From Lentzea xinjiangensis (GTDB taxonomy: Bacteria; Actinomycetota; Actinomycetes; Mycobacteriales; Pseudonocardiaceae): a stretch of 64,000 nucleotides of DNA. A model generated the notes under the pieces. It saw only the letters and a list, made by a program, of their open reading frames with translations. It made no database searches and was not told where the DNA came from. The position numbers and the translations under genes were made by a program. Every line of letters starts with the position of its first letter. The stretch's first letter is position 1. Below, in pieces: positions 18,592 through 26,751 of the stretch. The stretch lies in contig NZ_FOFR01000008.1 of the NCBI RefSeq assembly GCF_900110955.1, positions 186,001 through 250,000 on the forward strand, in the 5' to 3' direction.

Positions 18592-19657
18592 CCTTCGACG
18601 ACCCGGTCTCGGGCGCGTCCTTCACGATCGTCCGCACCGGCAGCCCGAGGAAATCGGCCAGCCGCGCGGTGTGCCCGGCGAGCCGGTCGACGTCGAAGCC
18701 CGGTAGCGGCCGCAGCTCCACGTCCACCGAGCTCTTCTTCACGACCCGGCGCCACAACCCGGCGATCTGGCCGTCCTCGATGATCGTGGCGTAGAACATG
18801 CCGTTGTAGGTGGAGATCGGGATCTCGTCGTAGCGGGTGAAGAACGCGCCGCGGTCCTTGTAGCCGATCACCAGCTCGTCGTAGGCGGGCACCAGCAACG
18901 CCCCCGAGGCGGGCGTGAGGTCCGGCGGGAGCCAGTACTCCTTGCCGTCGACCGTCTCGCACACCAGCTCGGACTTCACCGCCGCCAGGCCGCGGGACGC
19001 CTCGCGCACCCCGATGCCGCACCAGTTCGCGAAGTCCGCCAGCGTCGCCGGGCCGTGGCTGCCGAAGAACCGCGACGCGAGCACGGCCAGCGCCTCGTCG
19101 GTGTCGAGCGAGCGCTGGACGGGCGCCCACTCCTCCAGCAGCACGAAGGTCTGCTCCTTGCCGCGCGGAGGTCCGGGCACCACCAGGCCCTCCTGGGCGA
19201 GGTGGAGGAACGTGAAGTAGCTCTGCTGCCGGTCGTCCGGGATGCCGACGCCCGCCATCAGGTCGATCATCTCGCGCCGGGTGAGGCAGTTGCCGCCGCT
19301 CAGCGCTTTCACGAACGTCTTGCGCGCCAGCGACATCAGCTCGGGTGTCATGTGGTGGTACTGCCAGGCCTTGGGTGTCTGCCTGGCGAGGTAGCGCGCG
19401 TCGAACAGGGCGAGCATCCACCGGACGTCCTCGGCGAGGACGTAGTGGATCGTGCCGCGCAGGAGCCACGTGCGGACGACACGGCCGGTCCGCAGCGCCT
19501 CCTCGATGTCGGCGATGCGGCCGTTCGCCGTGCGCATCCCCAGCGCCCACAGGGACTGGCCGTAGTCCTGGCCCTGCACGGCGCCCAAGTGGCGCACGAC
19601 GTCCTCCGCCGACTGGAGCCGCCCGATGTTGCCGAGGCGCAGTGCCGCGATGTCCAT
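18569..19657 (-). CDS. AlkZ-like winged-helix protein (putative DNA glycosylase family)
   Basis: The 362-residue protein belongs to the HTH_42/YcaQ-AlkZ family. The N-terminal LRLGNIGRL and GAVQGQDYGQSLWALGMR segments contain the QxQ catalytic motif (Gln28, Gln30), followed by RTWLLRGTIHYVLAEDVRWML and tandem winged-helix domains, then a beta-barrel with PAYDELVIGYKDR. AlkZ removes interstrand crosslinks and bulky alkyl adducts. Homologues in antibiotic producers give self-resistance, while others act as general repair. It stands alone between moeA (convergent, 23 bp overlap) and pobA. Biochemical role here is inferred. Confidence 0.82.
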   Translation of the reverse strand: MDIAALRLGNIGRLQSAEDVVRHLGAVQGQDYGQSLWALGMRTANGRIADIEEALRTGRVVRTWLLRGTIHYVLAEDVRWMLALFDARYLARQTPKAWQYHHMTPELMSLARKTFVKALSGGNCLTRREMIDLMAGVGIPDDRQQSYFTFLHLAQEGLVVPGPPRGKEQTFVLLEEWAPVQRSLDTDEALAVLASRFFGSHGPATLADFANWCGIGVREASRGLAAVKSELVCETVDGKEYWLPPDLTPASGALLVPAYDELVIGYKDRGAFFTRYDEIPISTYNGMFYATIIEDGQIAGLWRRVVKKSSVDVELRPLPGFDVDRLAGHTARLADFLGLPVRTIVKDAPETGSSKVSWRSRK

Positions 19658-19691
19658 CGGGCCAGTCTCGCCGACCGCGCTTCAGCCGCGC

Positions 19692-20861
19692 TCAAGCCGG
19701 CCAGCGGCCGGTGTAGCCCTCGGCGAGGAACCTCGCGCCCGCTTCCGACCCGACGACGGAGCCCAGCTCGCCGAGCTGCCTGCGCACGTCGAAGTCCGTC
19801 GCACCGGGCAGGGCGTGCAGCATCGTCGTCATCCAGTACGAGAAGTGCTGCGCCTTCCAGACGCGGTCCAGCGCCCGCGGCCCGTACTCGTCGAGCGCGT
19901 CGCCGTCCCTCTTCGCCAGCGCGCGTTCGATGACCTCGCTGAGCACGTTCACGTCCGCCAGCGCCAGGTTGAGGCCCTTCGCGCCGGTCGGCGGCACGGT
20001 GTGGGCAGCGTCCCCGGCGAGCAGCAGCGCGCGGTGGCGCATGGGTTCCGCGACGAACGACCGGAAGCGCAGCACCGTCTTCTCGGTGATGGGTCCCTCG
20101 CGGAGGGTGAAGCCGTCCGGGCCCGCCACCCGCGCCTGCAGCTCCTCCCAGATCCGGTCGTCCGGCCAGTCCGCCGGGTCGGTCTCGGGGTCGCACTGGA
20201 AGTACATCCGCTGGTGCGTCTCGGTGCGCCGGCTGATCAGCGCGAACCCGCGCGGCGAGTGCGCGTAGACGAGCTCGGGAGCGCTGGGCGGGGCGGCGGT
20301 GATGATGCCGAACCAGGCGAACGGGTACTCGCGGGAGCTGTGGGCGCGCACCGCCTCCGGCACCTCGGCCCGGCAGGTGGAGCGGGAGCCGTCCGCGCCG
20401 ACGAGCAGGTCGCAGCGCACCTCCTGCCGCCTGCCCTCGCTGTCGGTGAACCGGATCGCGGGCTCGGTGATGTCGACCGCCGTGCCGCTGACGCCGAACC
20501 GGACGTCACCGCCGTCGCGTTCCCGCGCGTCCGCCAGGTCCGCGAACACGTCGGTCTGCGGGTACAGCCAGACCGCCTCGCCCACCAGGGCGCGGAAGTC
20601 GACGCGGTGGCTCTCGCCGCCGAACCGCAGGTCGATGCCCTCGTGCGGCTGCCCGTCGCGCAGCACCCGGTCGGACACGCCGGTGTCGACGAGCAGCCGG
20701 ACGCTGTCGGGCTCCAGGATGCCGGCGCGGACGGTGTTCTCGATGTCCGCGCGCGTCCGGTTGTCGATCACGACGCTGTCGATGCCGTTGAGCGACAACA
20801 GGTGCGAGAGCATCAGCCCCGCCGGTCCCGCGCCGACGATGCCGACCTGGGTGCGCGTCAT
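19692..20861 (-). CDS. pobA: 4-Hydroxybenzoate 3-monooxygenase
   Basis: The 389 residues match PobA (about 394). Seen are the FAD motif VGIVGAGPAGLMLSHLLSLNGI, the substrate/FAD segment RADIENTVRAGILEPDSVRLL, the DG motif LLVGADGSRSTCR and LLLAGDAAHTVPPTGAKGLNLALADV. It hydroxylates 4-hydroxybenzoate to protocatechuate with NAD(P)H and O2, feeding the pca genes upstream. Its ATG overlaps the pcaJ stop by four bases, making it the last gene of the eight-gene operon. In many bacteria pobA is separate from pca, so this placement is notable. Confidence 0.95.
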   Translation of the reverse strand: MTRTQVGIVGAGPAGLMLSHLLSLNGIDSVVIDNRTRADIENTVRAGILEPDSVRLLVDTGVSDRVLRDGQPHEGIDLRFGGESHRVDFRALVGEAVWLYPQTDVFADLADARERDGGDVRFGVSGTAVDITEPAIRFTDSEGRRQEVRCDLLVGADGSRSTCRAEVPEAVRAHSSREYPFAWFGIITAAPPSAPELVYAHSPRGFALISRRTETHQRMYFQCDPETDPADWPDDRIWEELQARVAGPDGFTLREGPITEKTVLRFRSFVAEPMRHRALLLAGDAAHTVPPTGAKGLNLALADVNVLSEVIERALAKRDGDALDEYGPRALDRVWKAQHFSYWMTTMLHALPGATDFDVRRQLGELGSVVGSEAGARFLAEGYTGRWPA

Positions 20862-21493
20862 GACAGCTCCTGTTCGAGCGGGACGTCCAGCAGGTTCTGG
20901 AGATCGGTGAACTCGATGCCGTGCAGGTCGCGGACGACCACACCGCCGCCGGTGATCAGGAACGTCGCGAGGTCGGTGTAGACGCGGGTGACGCACCGCA
21001 GCCCGGTCAGCGGGTAGGTGCACTCGGGGAGCAGCTTCGGCTTGCCGTCCCTGGTCAGCAGGTTCATCATCACGAACACCTGCTTCGCGCCCACCGCGAG
21101 GTCCATGGCGCCGCCCACGGCCGGGATCGCGTCCGGCGCCCCGCTGTGCCAGTTGGCGAGGTCGCCTCGCGCGGATACCTGGTAGGCGCCCAGGACGCAC
21201 ACGTCGAGATGGCCGCCGCGCATCATCGCGAACGAGTCGGCGTGGTGGAAGTACGACGCGCCGGGCAGTTCCGTGACGGGGACCTTGCCCGCGTTGATCA
21301 GGTCGCGGTCGACGTCGCCGCCCCGCGCCTGCGGCCCCATCCCGAGCATGCCGTTCTCGGTGTGCAGCACCACGCCGCTGTCCGGGGCGAGGTGGTCGGC
21401 GACCTCGGTGGGCAGCCCGATGCCGAGGTTGACGAACGCGCCGGCCGGGATGTCGGCCGCCACCAGCTTGGCCAGGCCCTGCCGGTCGATCAT
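20858..21493 (-). CDS. pcaJ: 3-Oxoadipate CoA-transferase subunit B
   Basis: The 211-residue protein is a class I CoA-transferase beta subunit: IPAGAFVNLGIGLPTEVADH, then the catalytic Glu in VLHTENGMLGMGP (near 45), and GGAMDLAVGAKQVFVMMNLLTRDG. With PcaI it moves CoA from succinyl-CoA to 3-oxoadipate, the step before thiolysis. The ATG overlaps the pcaI stop and the gene overlaps pobA by four bases. Confidence 0.94.
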   Translation of the reverse strand: MIDRQGLAKLVAADIPAGAFVNLGIGLPTEVADHLAPDSGVVLHTENGMLGMGPQARGGDVDRDLINAGKVPVTELPGASYFHHADSFAMMRGGHLDVCVLGAYQVSARGDLANWHSGAPDAIPAVGGAMDLAVGAKQVFVMMNLLTRDGKPKLLPECTYPLTGLRCVTRVYTDLATFLITGGGVVVRDLHGIEFTDLQNLLDVPLEQELS

Positions 21494-22146
21494 GCCGCAC
21501 GTCCGATGTGGACGATCCGGTTGACGTAGATGCACGGCGTGACCACGTGCTCCGGGTCGATGTCGCCGAACTCCTCGACCTGCACGACCGTCGTCGTGGC
21601 CGCCGCGGCCATGACCGGGCCGAAGTTGCGCCCGGTCTTGCGGTAGACGAGGTTGCCGCGCGCGTCCGCGCGGTGGGCTTTCACCAGCGCGACATCGCCC
21701 GTGATCGGGTACTCCAGCACGTAGCCCTTGCCGCCGATGACGCGGGTCTCCTTGCCCTCGGCGAGCATCGTGCCGTACCCGGTCGGCGTGAAGAACGCGC
21801 CTATACCGGCCCCGCCGGCCCGGATGCGCTCGGCGAGGTTGCCCTGCGGCACCAGGTCGAGCTCCACCCGGCCCGCCCGGTAGGCGTCGTCGAAGTGCCG
21901 TGAGTCCGCCTGCCGCGGGTACGAGCACACCACCTTCGCCACCCGGTCCTCGCGGATCAGCGCCGCGATCCCGGTCTCGCCGGAACCCGCGTTGTTGCTC
22001 ACCACCGTCAGCCCCTTCGCGCCGCTGTCGAGCAGCGCCTCGATCAGCTCCACCGGCTCCCCGGCCGGGCCGAACCCGCCGATCAGCACCGTGGCCCCGT
22101 CCGGCGTGTCCGCCACGGCCTCCAGCGCGGTCTCGTGCACGATCAC
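21490..22146 (-). CDS. pcaI: 3-Oxoadipate CoA-transferase subunit A
   Basis: The 218-residue alpha subunit has the family's ATVLIGGFGPAGEPVELIEALL segment, LTVVSNNAGSGETGIAALI, and a C-terminal GNLVYRKTGRNFGPVMAAAATTTVVQVEEF stretch. The GTG start overlaps the pcaC stop as GTGA, and the gene overlaps pcaJ by four bases. The pathway's last gene, the thiolase pcaF, is not in this window. Confidence 0.94.
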   Translation of the reverse strand: MIVHETALEAVADTPDGATVLIGGFGPAGEPVELIEALLDSGAKGLTVVSNNAGSGETGIAALIREDRVAKVVCSYPRQADSRHFDDAYRAGRVELDLVPQGNLAERIRAGGAGIGAFFTPTGYGTMLAEGKETRVIGGKGYVLEYPITGDVALVKAHRADARGNLVYRKTGRNFGPVMAAAATTTVVQVEEFGDIDPEHVVTPCIYVNRIVHIGRAA

Positions 22147-22502
22147 ACGTCCTCCTTCAGCACCCGCCGCGCGACGGCGAACGCGTGGTTGGCCGCGGGC
22201 ACCCCGCAGTAGACGGCGGTCTGCAGGATCACCTCGCCGATCTCGTCCTCGCTCAACCCGTTGCGCCGCGCGGCGGCGACGTGCAGCCCGAGCTCGTCCC
22301 AGTGCCCCCGCGCGATCAGCGCCGTGAGGGTGACGGCGCTGCGCGTCCGCCGATCCAGGCCGGGCCGCGTCCAGATCTCACCCCACGCGTAGCGGGTGAT
22401 GAACTCCTGGAAGTCGCGGGTGAAGTCGTCCGGCGCCGCCCGGTCGACGTGCGCGTCCCCGAGCACCTCCCGCCGGACCTTCATGCCGTCGTCGTAGGAC
22501 AC
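22143..22502 (-). CDS. pcaC: 4-Carboxymuconolactone decarboxylase
   Basis: The 119-residue protein matches free-standing PcaC: MSYDDGMKVRREVLGDAHVDRA, then FITRYAWGEIWTRPGLDRRTRS, ALIARGHWDELGLHVAAARRNGLSEDEIGEVILQTAVYCGVPAANHAFAVA. It converts 4-carboxymuconolactone to 3-oxoadipate enol-lactone. I chose the GTG at 22502, five bases after GGAG, over the ATG at 22484, because PcaC homologues keep the YDDGMKVRR start. It therefore overlaps pcaD by 22 bp. Confidence 0.93.
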   Translation of the reverse strand: MSYDDGMKVRREVLGDAHVDRAAPDDFTRDFQEFITRYAWGEIWTRPGLDRRTRSAVTLTALIARGHWDELGLHVAAARRNGLSEDEIGEVILQTAVYCGVPAANHAFAVARRVLKEDV

Positions 22503-23233
22503 CGCATCTCCTCCAGCACCCGCCGCACCGCCACCGCGACGCCGGCGGGGTCCTCGGCGGGCGGCAGGTGCCCGCACCGGCTCAGCACCAGGTCCGCGTT
22601 CTCCGGCGACACCACGACGTCGTGCGCTCCCACCAACACCCACAGGGGCTTCACCGCCGCACGGGCCTCGAACCCCGCCAGCGCCTCGCACGCCAGGGCG
22701 TAGGACTCGTCGTCCACCTCCGCCAACGCCGCCAGCAGCTCCCCGGCGACGCCGGGTGACCGGTCGGCGAACCCCGGCGCGAACCACCGGTGGGCCGCCC
22801 CCTCGACCACCGCCGGTGTTCCGGCCCGCCGCACCAGCGCGGCCCGCTCCCGCCACATCTCCGGCTGCCCGATGCGGGGCGCCGCGGCGATGCACACCAC
22901 GGCGCCGAACGGCCCGTCCGCCCTCGTGGCGAGGTCGAACCCGACCGCGCCGCCGAACGAGACGCCGGCGTAGTCCACCGGCCGCCCCTCCGCGAGCGCC
23001 GCGCCGCGCCCGGCCACCGCGTCCGCGACGTCCCGCACGGTGAACGGTCCGGTGGCCGGGGCCGCGGCGCCGTGTCCCGGCAGGTCCCAGCCGACCACCT
23101 CGACGTCACCGGGCAGCGACCCCGCGCAGTCCCGCCACAGCGACGCCACGGAGGTGCCCAGCGACGGGCCGACCAGCAGCAGCCGTCCGGACGTCCCCGT
23201 TCCCGCCAGCCTCGTCAGGCTCAGCTCAACCAC
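22481..23233 (-). CDS. pcaD: 3-Oxoadipate enol-lactonase (alpha/beta hydrolase)
   Basis: The 250-residue hydrolase has GPSLGTSVASLWRDC (oxyanion region), VVGWDLPGHG, nucleophile elbow GVSFGGAV (Ser near 92), an acid in the LVGAHDVVVSP segment and a catalytic His in SRCGHLPPAEDP. PcaD opens 3-oxoadipate enol-lactone to 3-oxoadipate. It is a separate protein here and is not fused to PcaC, as it is in some actinobacteria (PcaL). GTG start, overlapping the pcaB end by eight bases. Confidence 0.92.
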   Translation of the reverse strand: MVELSLTRLAGTGTSGRLLLVGPSLGTSVASLWRDCAGSLPGDVEVVGWDLPGHGAAAPATGPFTVRDVADAVAGRGAALAEGRPVDYAGVSFGGAVGFDLATRADGPFGAVVCIAAAPRIGQPEMWRERAALVRRAGTPAVVEGAAHRWFAPGFADRSPGVAGELLAALAEVDDESYALACEALAGFEARAAVKPLWVLVGAHDVVVSPENADLVLSRCGHLPPAEDPAGVAVAVRRVLEEMRCPTTTA

Positions 23234-24350
23234 GATCGCGCCACCTCTTCAGCACCTCGTCCACGAACGACTCCGCCGCCCCCAGGTAGGCGGCCGGGTC
23301 CGTGCCGCCACCCTGCTCGGCCAGCAGGTCCGGCGCGGCGTCGGCCACCCGCCGCGCCATGACGCCGGCGTGCACCTCGATCCCCCCGGCCAGTTCCGCG
23401 GCCTGCGAGGCCGCGACGACCGCCAGCTCCAACAGCCTCCGCAGCGCCGGCCACTCGGCGTGCCAGGCGCCGTCCGGCCGCTCGTCCACGGCCCGCGCCG
23501 CGCACAGGTGCAGCTGCGCCCCCAACTGCGGGGCCTGCAGCGCGGCGCTGTTCACCAGCACCGACAACACCGGGTTGCGCTTGTGCGGCATGGTCGACGA
23601 CGCGCCGCGCCCGGCCACGGCCGCCTCGGACACCTCACCGATCTCGGGCCGCCCGAGCGTCAGCAGGTCGGCGGCCATCACCCCGAGCGCGTCGCACGCG
23701 CGGACCACCGCGTCACCGAGCCGCGTGACCGGCCCGCGGCTGGTGTGCCAGGGCAGCCCTGGCCACACCAGTCCCAGGTGACCGGCGAACGCCGAGGCCG
23801 CCTCGACCGGGTCCACCGCGGCCGCCGCCCGCGACAACGTGCCCGCCGCGCCCCCGCACTGCACCGGCAGGGACCGGGCGACGACGTCCAGCTCGTCCAG
23901 CGAGTCCAGCACGCCCGCGAGCCACCGCGCGGCCTTGAGCCCGAACGTGATCGGCACGGCGAACTGCGTCAGGGTGCGTCCCGCCATCACGGTCGACCGG
24001 TGCTCCCGCGCCAGCCCGGCCAGCGCGCGGGCGACCCGCCGCAGGTCGGCCGCCACCCGCTCCAGCGCCCCGCGCGCCAGCAGCATCAAGGCGGAGTCGA
24101 GCACGTCCTGACTGGTCAGTCCGGTGTGGACGGATCCGGTCACCCGTGAGCGCAGCGCGGACACCAGCGGCAGCACCGGGTTGCCCGCGGCCTCGACCTC
24201 GGCCGGGTCCAGCGAGGGCACCCAGCCGTCCAGCGAGACCTCGGAGCCGAGCACCCGCGCCCAGGCGATCTCGACCTCCAGCATCGCCCGCACCAGCGCG
24301 GCGTCGTCGAGCAGCCCGGCGGCGCGGTGGGAACCTGGCAGCATGATCAC
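23226..24350 (-). CDS. pcaB: 3-Carboxy-cis,cis-muconate cycloisomerase
   Basis: The protein (about 374 residues, short against the usual 450) belongs to the fumarase/aspartase superfamily. It has GSVHTGLTSQDVLDSALML, TLTQFAVPITFGLKAARWL and the signature GRGASSTMPHKRNPV. It lactonises 3-carboxymuconate. The GTG at 24350 overlaps the pcaG stop as GTGA, in keeping with other junctions of the operon. An ATG at 24344 is an alternative. The C-terminal cap domain of longer homologues is absent. Confidence 0.93.
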   Translation of the reverse strand: MIMLPGSHRAAGLLDDAALVRAMLEVEIAWARVLGSEVSLDGWVPSLDPAEVEAAGNPVLPLVSALRSRVTGSVHTGLTSQDVLDSALMLLARGALERVAADLRRVARALAGLAREHRSTVMAGRTLTQFAVPITFGLKAARWLAGVLDSLDELDVVARSLPVQCGGAAGTLSRAAAAVDPVEAASAFAGHLGLVWPGLPWHTSRGPVTRLGDAVVRACDALGVMAADLLTLGRPEIGEVSEAAVAGRGASSTMPHKRNPVLSVLVNSAALQAPQLGAQLHLCAARAVDERPDGAWHAEWPALRRLLELAVVAASQAAELAGGIEVHAGVMARRVADAAPDLLAEQGGGTDPAAYLGAAESFVDEVLKRWRDRG

Positions 24351-24841
24351 GTCCGCGGGTACCGGAGGAACACCGTCTCGGACGGCCCCTGCAGGTGGAT
24401 GTCGAACCTCAGCCGGCCGTCGTCCTCGCGCTCGGCCACCAGGCCGTCCACCGCTCCCGGCGTTCCCGGCAGGTAGATCCGGGTGAACAGGCGGTCGAGG
24501 AGCCCGCGCGCGAAGACGGTCACCGCGAAGAACGGCAGGCCCGGCTCGACGGTGCTGAACCAGTAGTGCCCCGCGGCGTCCGTGCAGCACCGGCCCCACC
24601 CGGTGAACCCGGCGCCGCGCCGCCGCAGCGAGCCACCGGTCCCCGGCACCGCGCCGGACGCGTCGGTCTGCCGGATCTCGATCATCGCGTCCGGCACCGG
24701 GTCGCCCGCGCCGTCGCGCACGTGGCCGTGCAGCACCACGGACCCGGCCGAGCCGAACGGCACCAGCTCCGCGTCGCCGGGGAACGCCAGCGCGTGGTGG
24801 AAGAACGGGCCGATGGTCTGCCCCGGGGTGGCCTCAGTCAT
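24347..24841 (-). CDS. pcaG: Protocatechuate 3,4-dioxygenase alpha subunit
   Basis: The 164-residue protein has TPGQTIGPFFHHAL, HGHVRDGAGDPVPDAMIEIRQTDASG, GWGRCCTDAAGHYWFSTV and FTRIYLPG. These are the intradiol dioxygenase alpha-subunit features, without the iron ligands found in the beta chain. It pairs with PcaH. The ATG overlaps the pcaH stop by eight bases. Confidence 0.95.
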   Translation of the reverse strand: MTEATPGQTIGPFFHHALAFPGDAELVPFGSAGSVVLHGHVRDGAGDPVPDAMIEIRQTDASGAVPGTGGSLRRRGAGFTGWGRCCTDAAGHYWFSTVEPGLPFFAVTVFARGLLDRLFTRIYLPGTPGAVDGLVAEREDDGRLRFDIHLQGPSETVFLRYPRT

Positions 24842-25571
24842 CGGACGGCTCCAGGTAGGTCGCGTGGCTGCCGGTCAGGACGATGTCCCAGCGGTAGCCG
24901 AGCAGCCACTCGTGCTCGGACAGCGAGTGGTCGTAGGAGGCGACCAGCCGGGACAGGGCGGCGGGGTCGGTGATCGACTGGGCGATCGGGTCCAGCGCCA
25001 GGAGCTGGTCGCCGGGGAAGTACATCTGGGTGATCAGCCGCTGGGTGAAGTCCGTGCCGAACAGGGAGAAGTGGATGTGCGCCGGCCGCCAGGCGTTGTG
25101 GTGGTTGCGCCACGGGTAGGGGCCGGGCTTGATCGAGGTGAACGAGTACCAGCCCGCGTCGTCGGTCAGGCACCGCCCGACGCCGGTGAAGTTCGGGTCC
25201 AGCGGGGCCGGGTGCTGGTCGCCCTGGTGGGAGTAGCGGCCGGCGGCGTTGGCCTGCCAGATCTCCACGAGCTGCCGCCGCACCGGGCGGCCGTCGCCGT
25301 CGAGGACGCGGCCGTGCACCCGGATCCGCTCGCCGATCGGCTCACCGCCGCGCTGCACGGTCAGGTCGGCCTCGATCGCGGCCACGTCGGAGTGCCCGAA
25401 GACCGGCGCGAACAGCTCGGCGCCCTCGGGGTCGGCGTGCCGCGGCTCCTTGGTGGGGTGACGCAGCAGGGTGCTGCGGTACGGCGGGAAGTCCAGCAGC
25501 GGCGCACCCACCGGTGTGCCGGCCTGGATCTTCGCGATCTCGTCGCTGATCTCTTGCTGGCTGGTCGTCAC
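24834..25571 (-). CDS. pcaH: Protocatechuate 3,4-dioxygenase beta subunit
   Basis: The 245-residue protein carries the iron ligands of intradiol dioxygenases: Tyr in the DDAGWYSF/GPYPWRN region and two His in RPAHIHFSLFG. EIWQANAAGRYSHQGDQ and DPNFTGVGRCLTD are also typical. It cleaves protocatechuate between its two hydroxyls to 3-carboxymuconate. It is first of the eight-gene run pcaHGBDCIJ-pobA, in which every junction overlaps or nearly does. A palindrome 47 bp upstream is its likely operator. Confidence 0.96.
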   Translation of the reverse strand: MTTSQQEISDEIAKIQAGTPVGAPLLDFPPYRSTLLRHPTKEPRHADPEGAELFAPVFGHSDVAAIEADLTVQRGGEPIGERIRVHGRVLDGDGRPVRRQLVEIWQANAAGRYSHQGDQHPAPLDPNFTGVGRCLTDDAGWYSFTSIKPGPYPWRNHHNAWRPAHIHFSLFGTDFTQRLITQMYFPGDQLLALDPIAQSITDPAALSRLVASYDHSLSEHEWLLGYRWDIVLTGSHATYLEPSDD

Positions 25572-25617
25572 GCGACCGAACGTTAGGCACGCGTCCCGCG
25601 CGTCGTCGACCGAACGC

Positions 25618-25632
25618 TTCCACTGAGTGGAA
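25618..25632. promoter_or_regulatory. Palindromic operator upstream of the pca operon
   Basis: TTCCACT-G-AGTGGAA is a perfect palindrome 47 bp upstream of pcaH. It fits the TTCC-N-GGAA pattern of IclR-family operators, the family that includes PcaR, PcaU and PobR. No IclR gene lies in the window, so the regulator must be elsewhere. The rest of 25572-25751 shows nothing else I can name. Confidence 0.6.
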
Positions 25633-25751
25633 AGGCCGGTCGGCTTGCCGCGGTCGGGCGACCGCGTGTACCAGCAGGTGGGAGGATGCGGAACGCTTCG
25701 GCTGCGGGTGCGGCGACTTCAGCGCGGTTCGATGCGGGTCACGGGCGGGAG

Positions 25752-26564
25752 CTAGCCCGCGGTGCAGGGCGCGCCGTTCAGCGTGAACTCGGCCGGTGCC
25801 GGGTTCGGGCCGGACACCGAGCCGTTGAACCCGATCGAGACCGAGCCGCCGGCCACGATCAAGGCGGTGTAGGGGGCGTTGACGACGGTCACGTCGGCGC
25901 CCTGCTGGGAGGCGGTGGCGTTCCACATCTGCGCCACGGTCTGACCGCCGGCGAACCGCCAGCGCAACGTCCAGCCGTCGACCAGCGCGTCGCTGACGTT
26001 CCGCACCGTCACCTCGCCCTGGAACGAGCCGGGCCACTGGCTCGTGACCCGGTAGACGACCACGCAGGACGGCGCGGCGGGAGGCGGCGGCTCGGGAGTC
26101 GTCGACGTGGGACAGTCCTGCGCCCACAGACCGAGCTTCGCCTGCGCCGCCTTCGACTCCGCCTCGGTGAGCGGGCCACCGTCGGCACCGGCGGTGCGCA
26201 GCATCCCGGTGCGGACCGCGATCAGCGCGTAGTCGGTGCCGTCCGGCAGCGTCAGGGAGACCTCGCCGGGAGTGATGCTGGTGACGCGGACCTCCTTGTC
26301 CAGCAACGTCGCGGTGGCGAACTCCCGGGCCGCGGCGGCACCGCACGGGGTCGGCTCGGCGAGCAGGGAGACGCGGGCACGGGTGCCGTCGGCCAGCTCG
26401 ACGGTGCGTCCGTCCACAACGGCGCGAACCTTTGTGGACGGTTCTCCCGCCACCGACGGGGAGGAGGAGGTTCCCGGTGCGGGAAAAGGCGTGCCGCCGT
26501 GCTCGGCCGTGCAGGCGGCGGTGAGCAGGGTCAACAGCACCACCCAGTGCTTGCGTGCTGCCAT
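25752..26564 (-). CDS. Lipoprotein with inactive SNase-like domain and CBM2
   Basis: The 270-residue protein has a lipobox (LLTLLTAAC, Cys18), a Ser/Pro linker, and a staphylococcal-nuclease-like OB domain (about 44-150: VRAVVDGRTVELADGTRARVSLL...SKAAQAKLGLWA). A Pro-rich linker and a C-terminal CBM2 module follow (about 165-270, CVVVYRVTSQWPGSFQGEVTVRN to NGAPC with paired end cysteines). The nuclease domain lacks the catalytic Glu (TPC instead of TPE) and the segment with the second catalytic Arg, so hydrolysis is unlikely. It is probably a surface-anchored binder of cellulose or chitin-like material. The fusion is unusual. It stands alone, divergent from the RNase gene. Confidence 0.8.
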   Translation of the reverse strand: MAARKHWVVLLTLLTAACTAEHGGTPFPAPGTSSSPSVAGEPSTKVRAVVDGRTVELADGTRARVSLLAEPTPCGAAAAREFATATLLDKEVRVTSITPGEVSLTLPDGTDYALIAVRTGMLRTAGADGGPLTEAESKAAQAKLGLWAQDCPTSTTPEPPPPAAPSCVVVYRVTSQWPGSFQGEVTVRNVSDALVDGWTLRWRFAGGQTVAQMWNATASQQGADVTVVNAPYTALIVAGGSVSIGFNGSVSGPNPAPAEFTLNGAPCTAG

Positions 26565-26751
26565 GGATCGAACTTATCGCCGGTGGCAGCGATCGCAATC
26601 GGCTGTTCGGCGTTGATCAACTCGGGCGGTCGGAGTCCGTGGTGGCGAAGAGGCCCCAGCCGTTGCGCGCGAGGTCGCCTGCCGTTCACCGTCCCGTGAT
26701 GACCAGCCGAAAGGATCACGGGGTTCCCGCCCCCGTCGATGGAGGTCTGAA

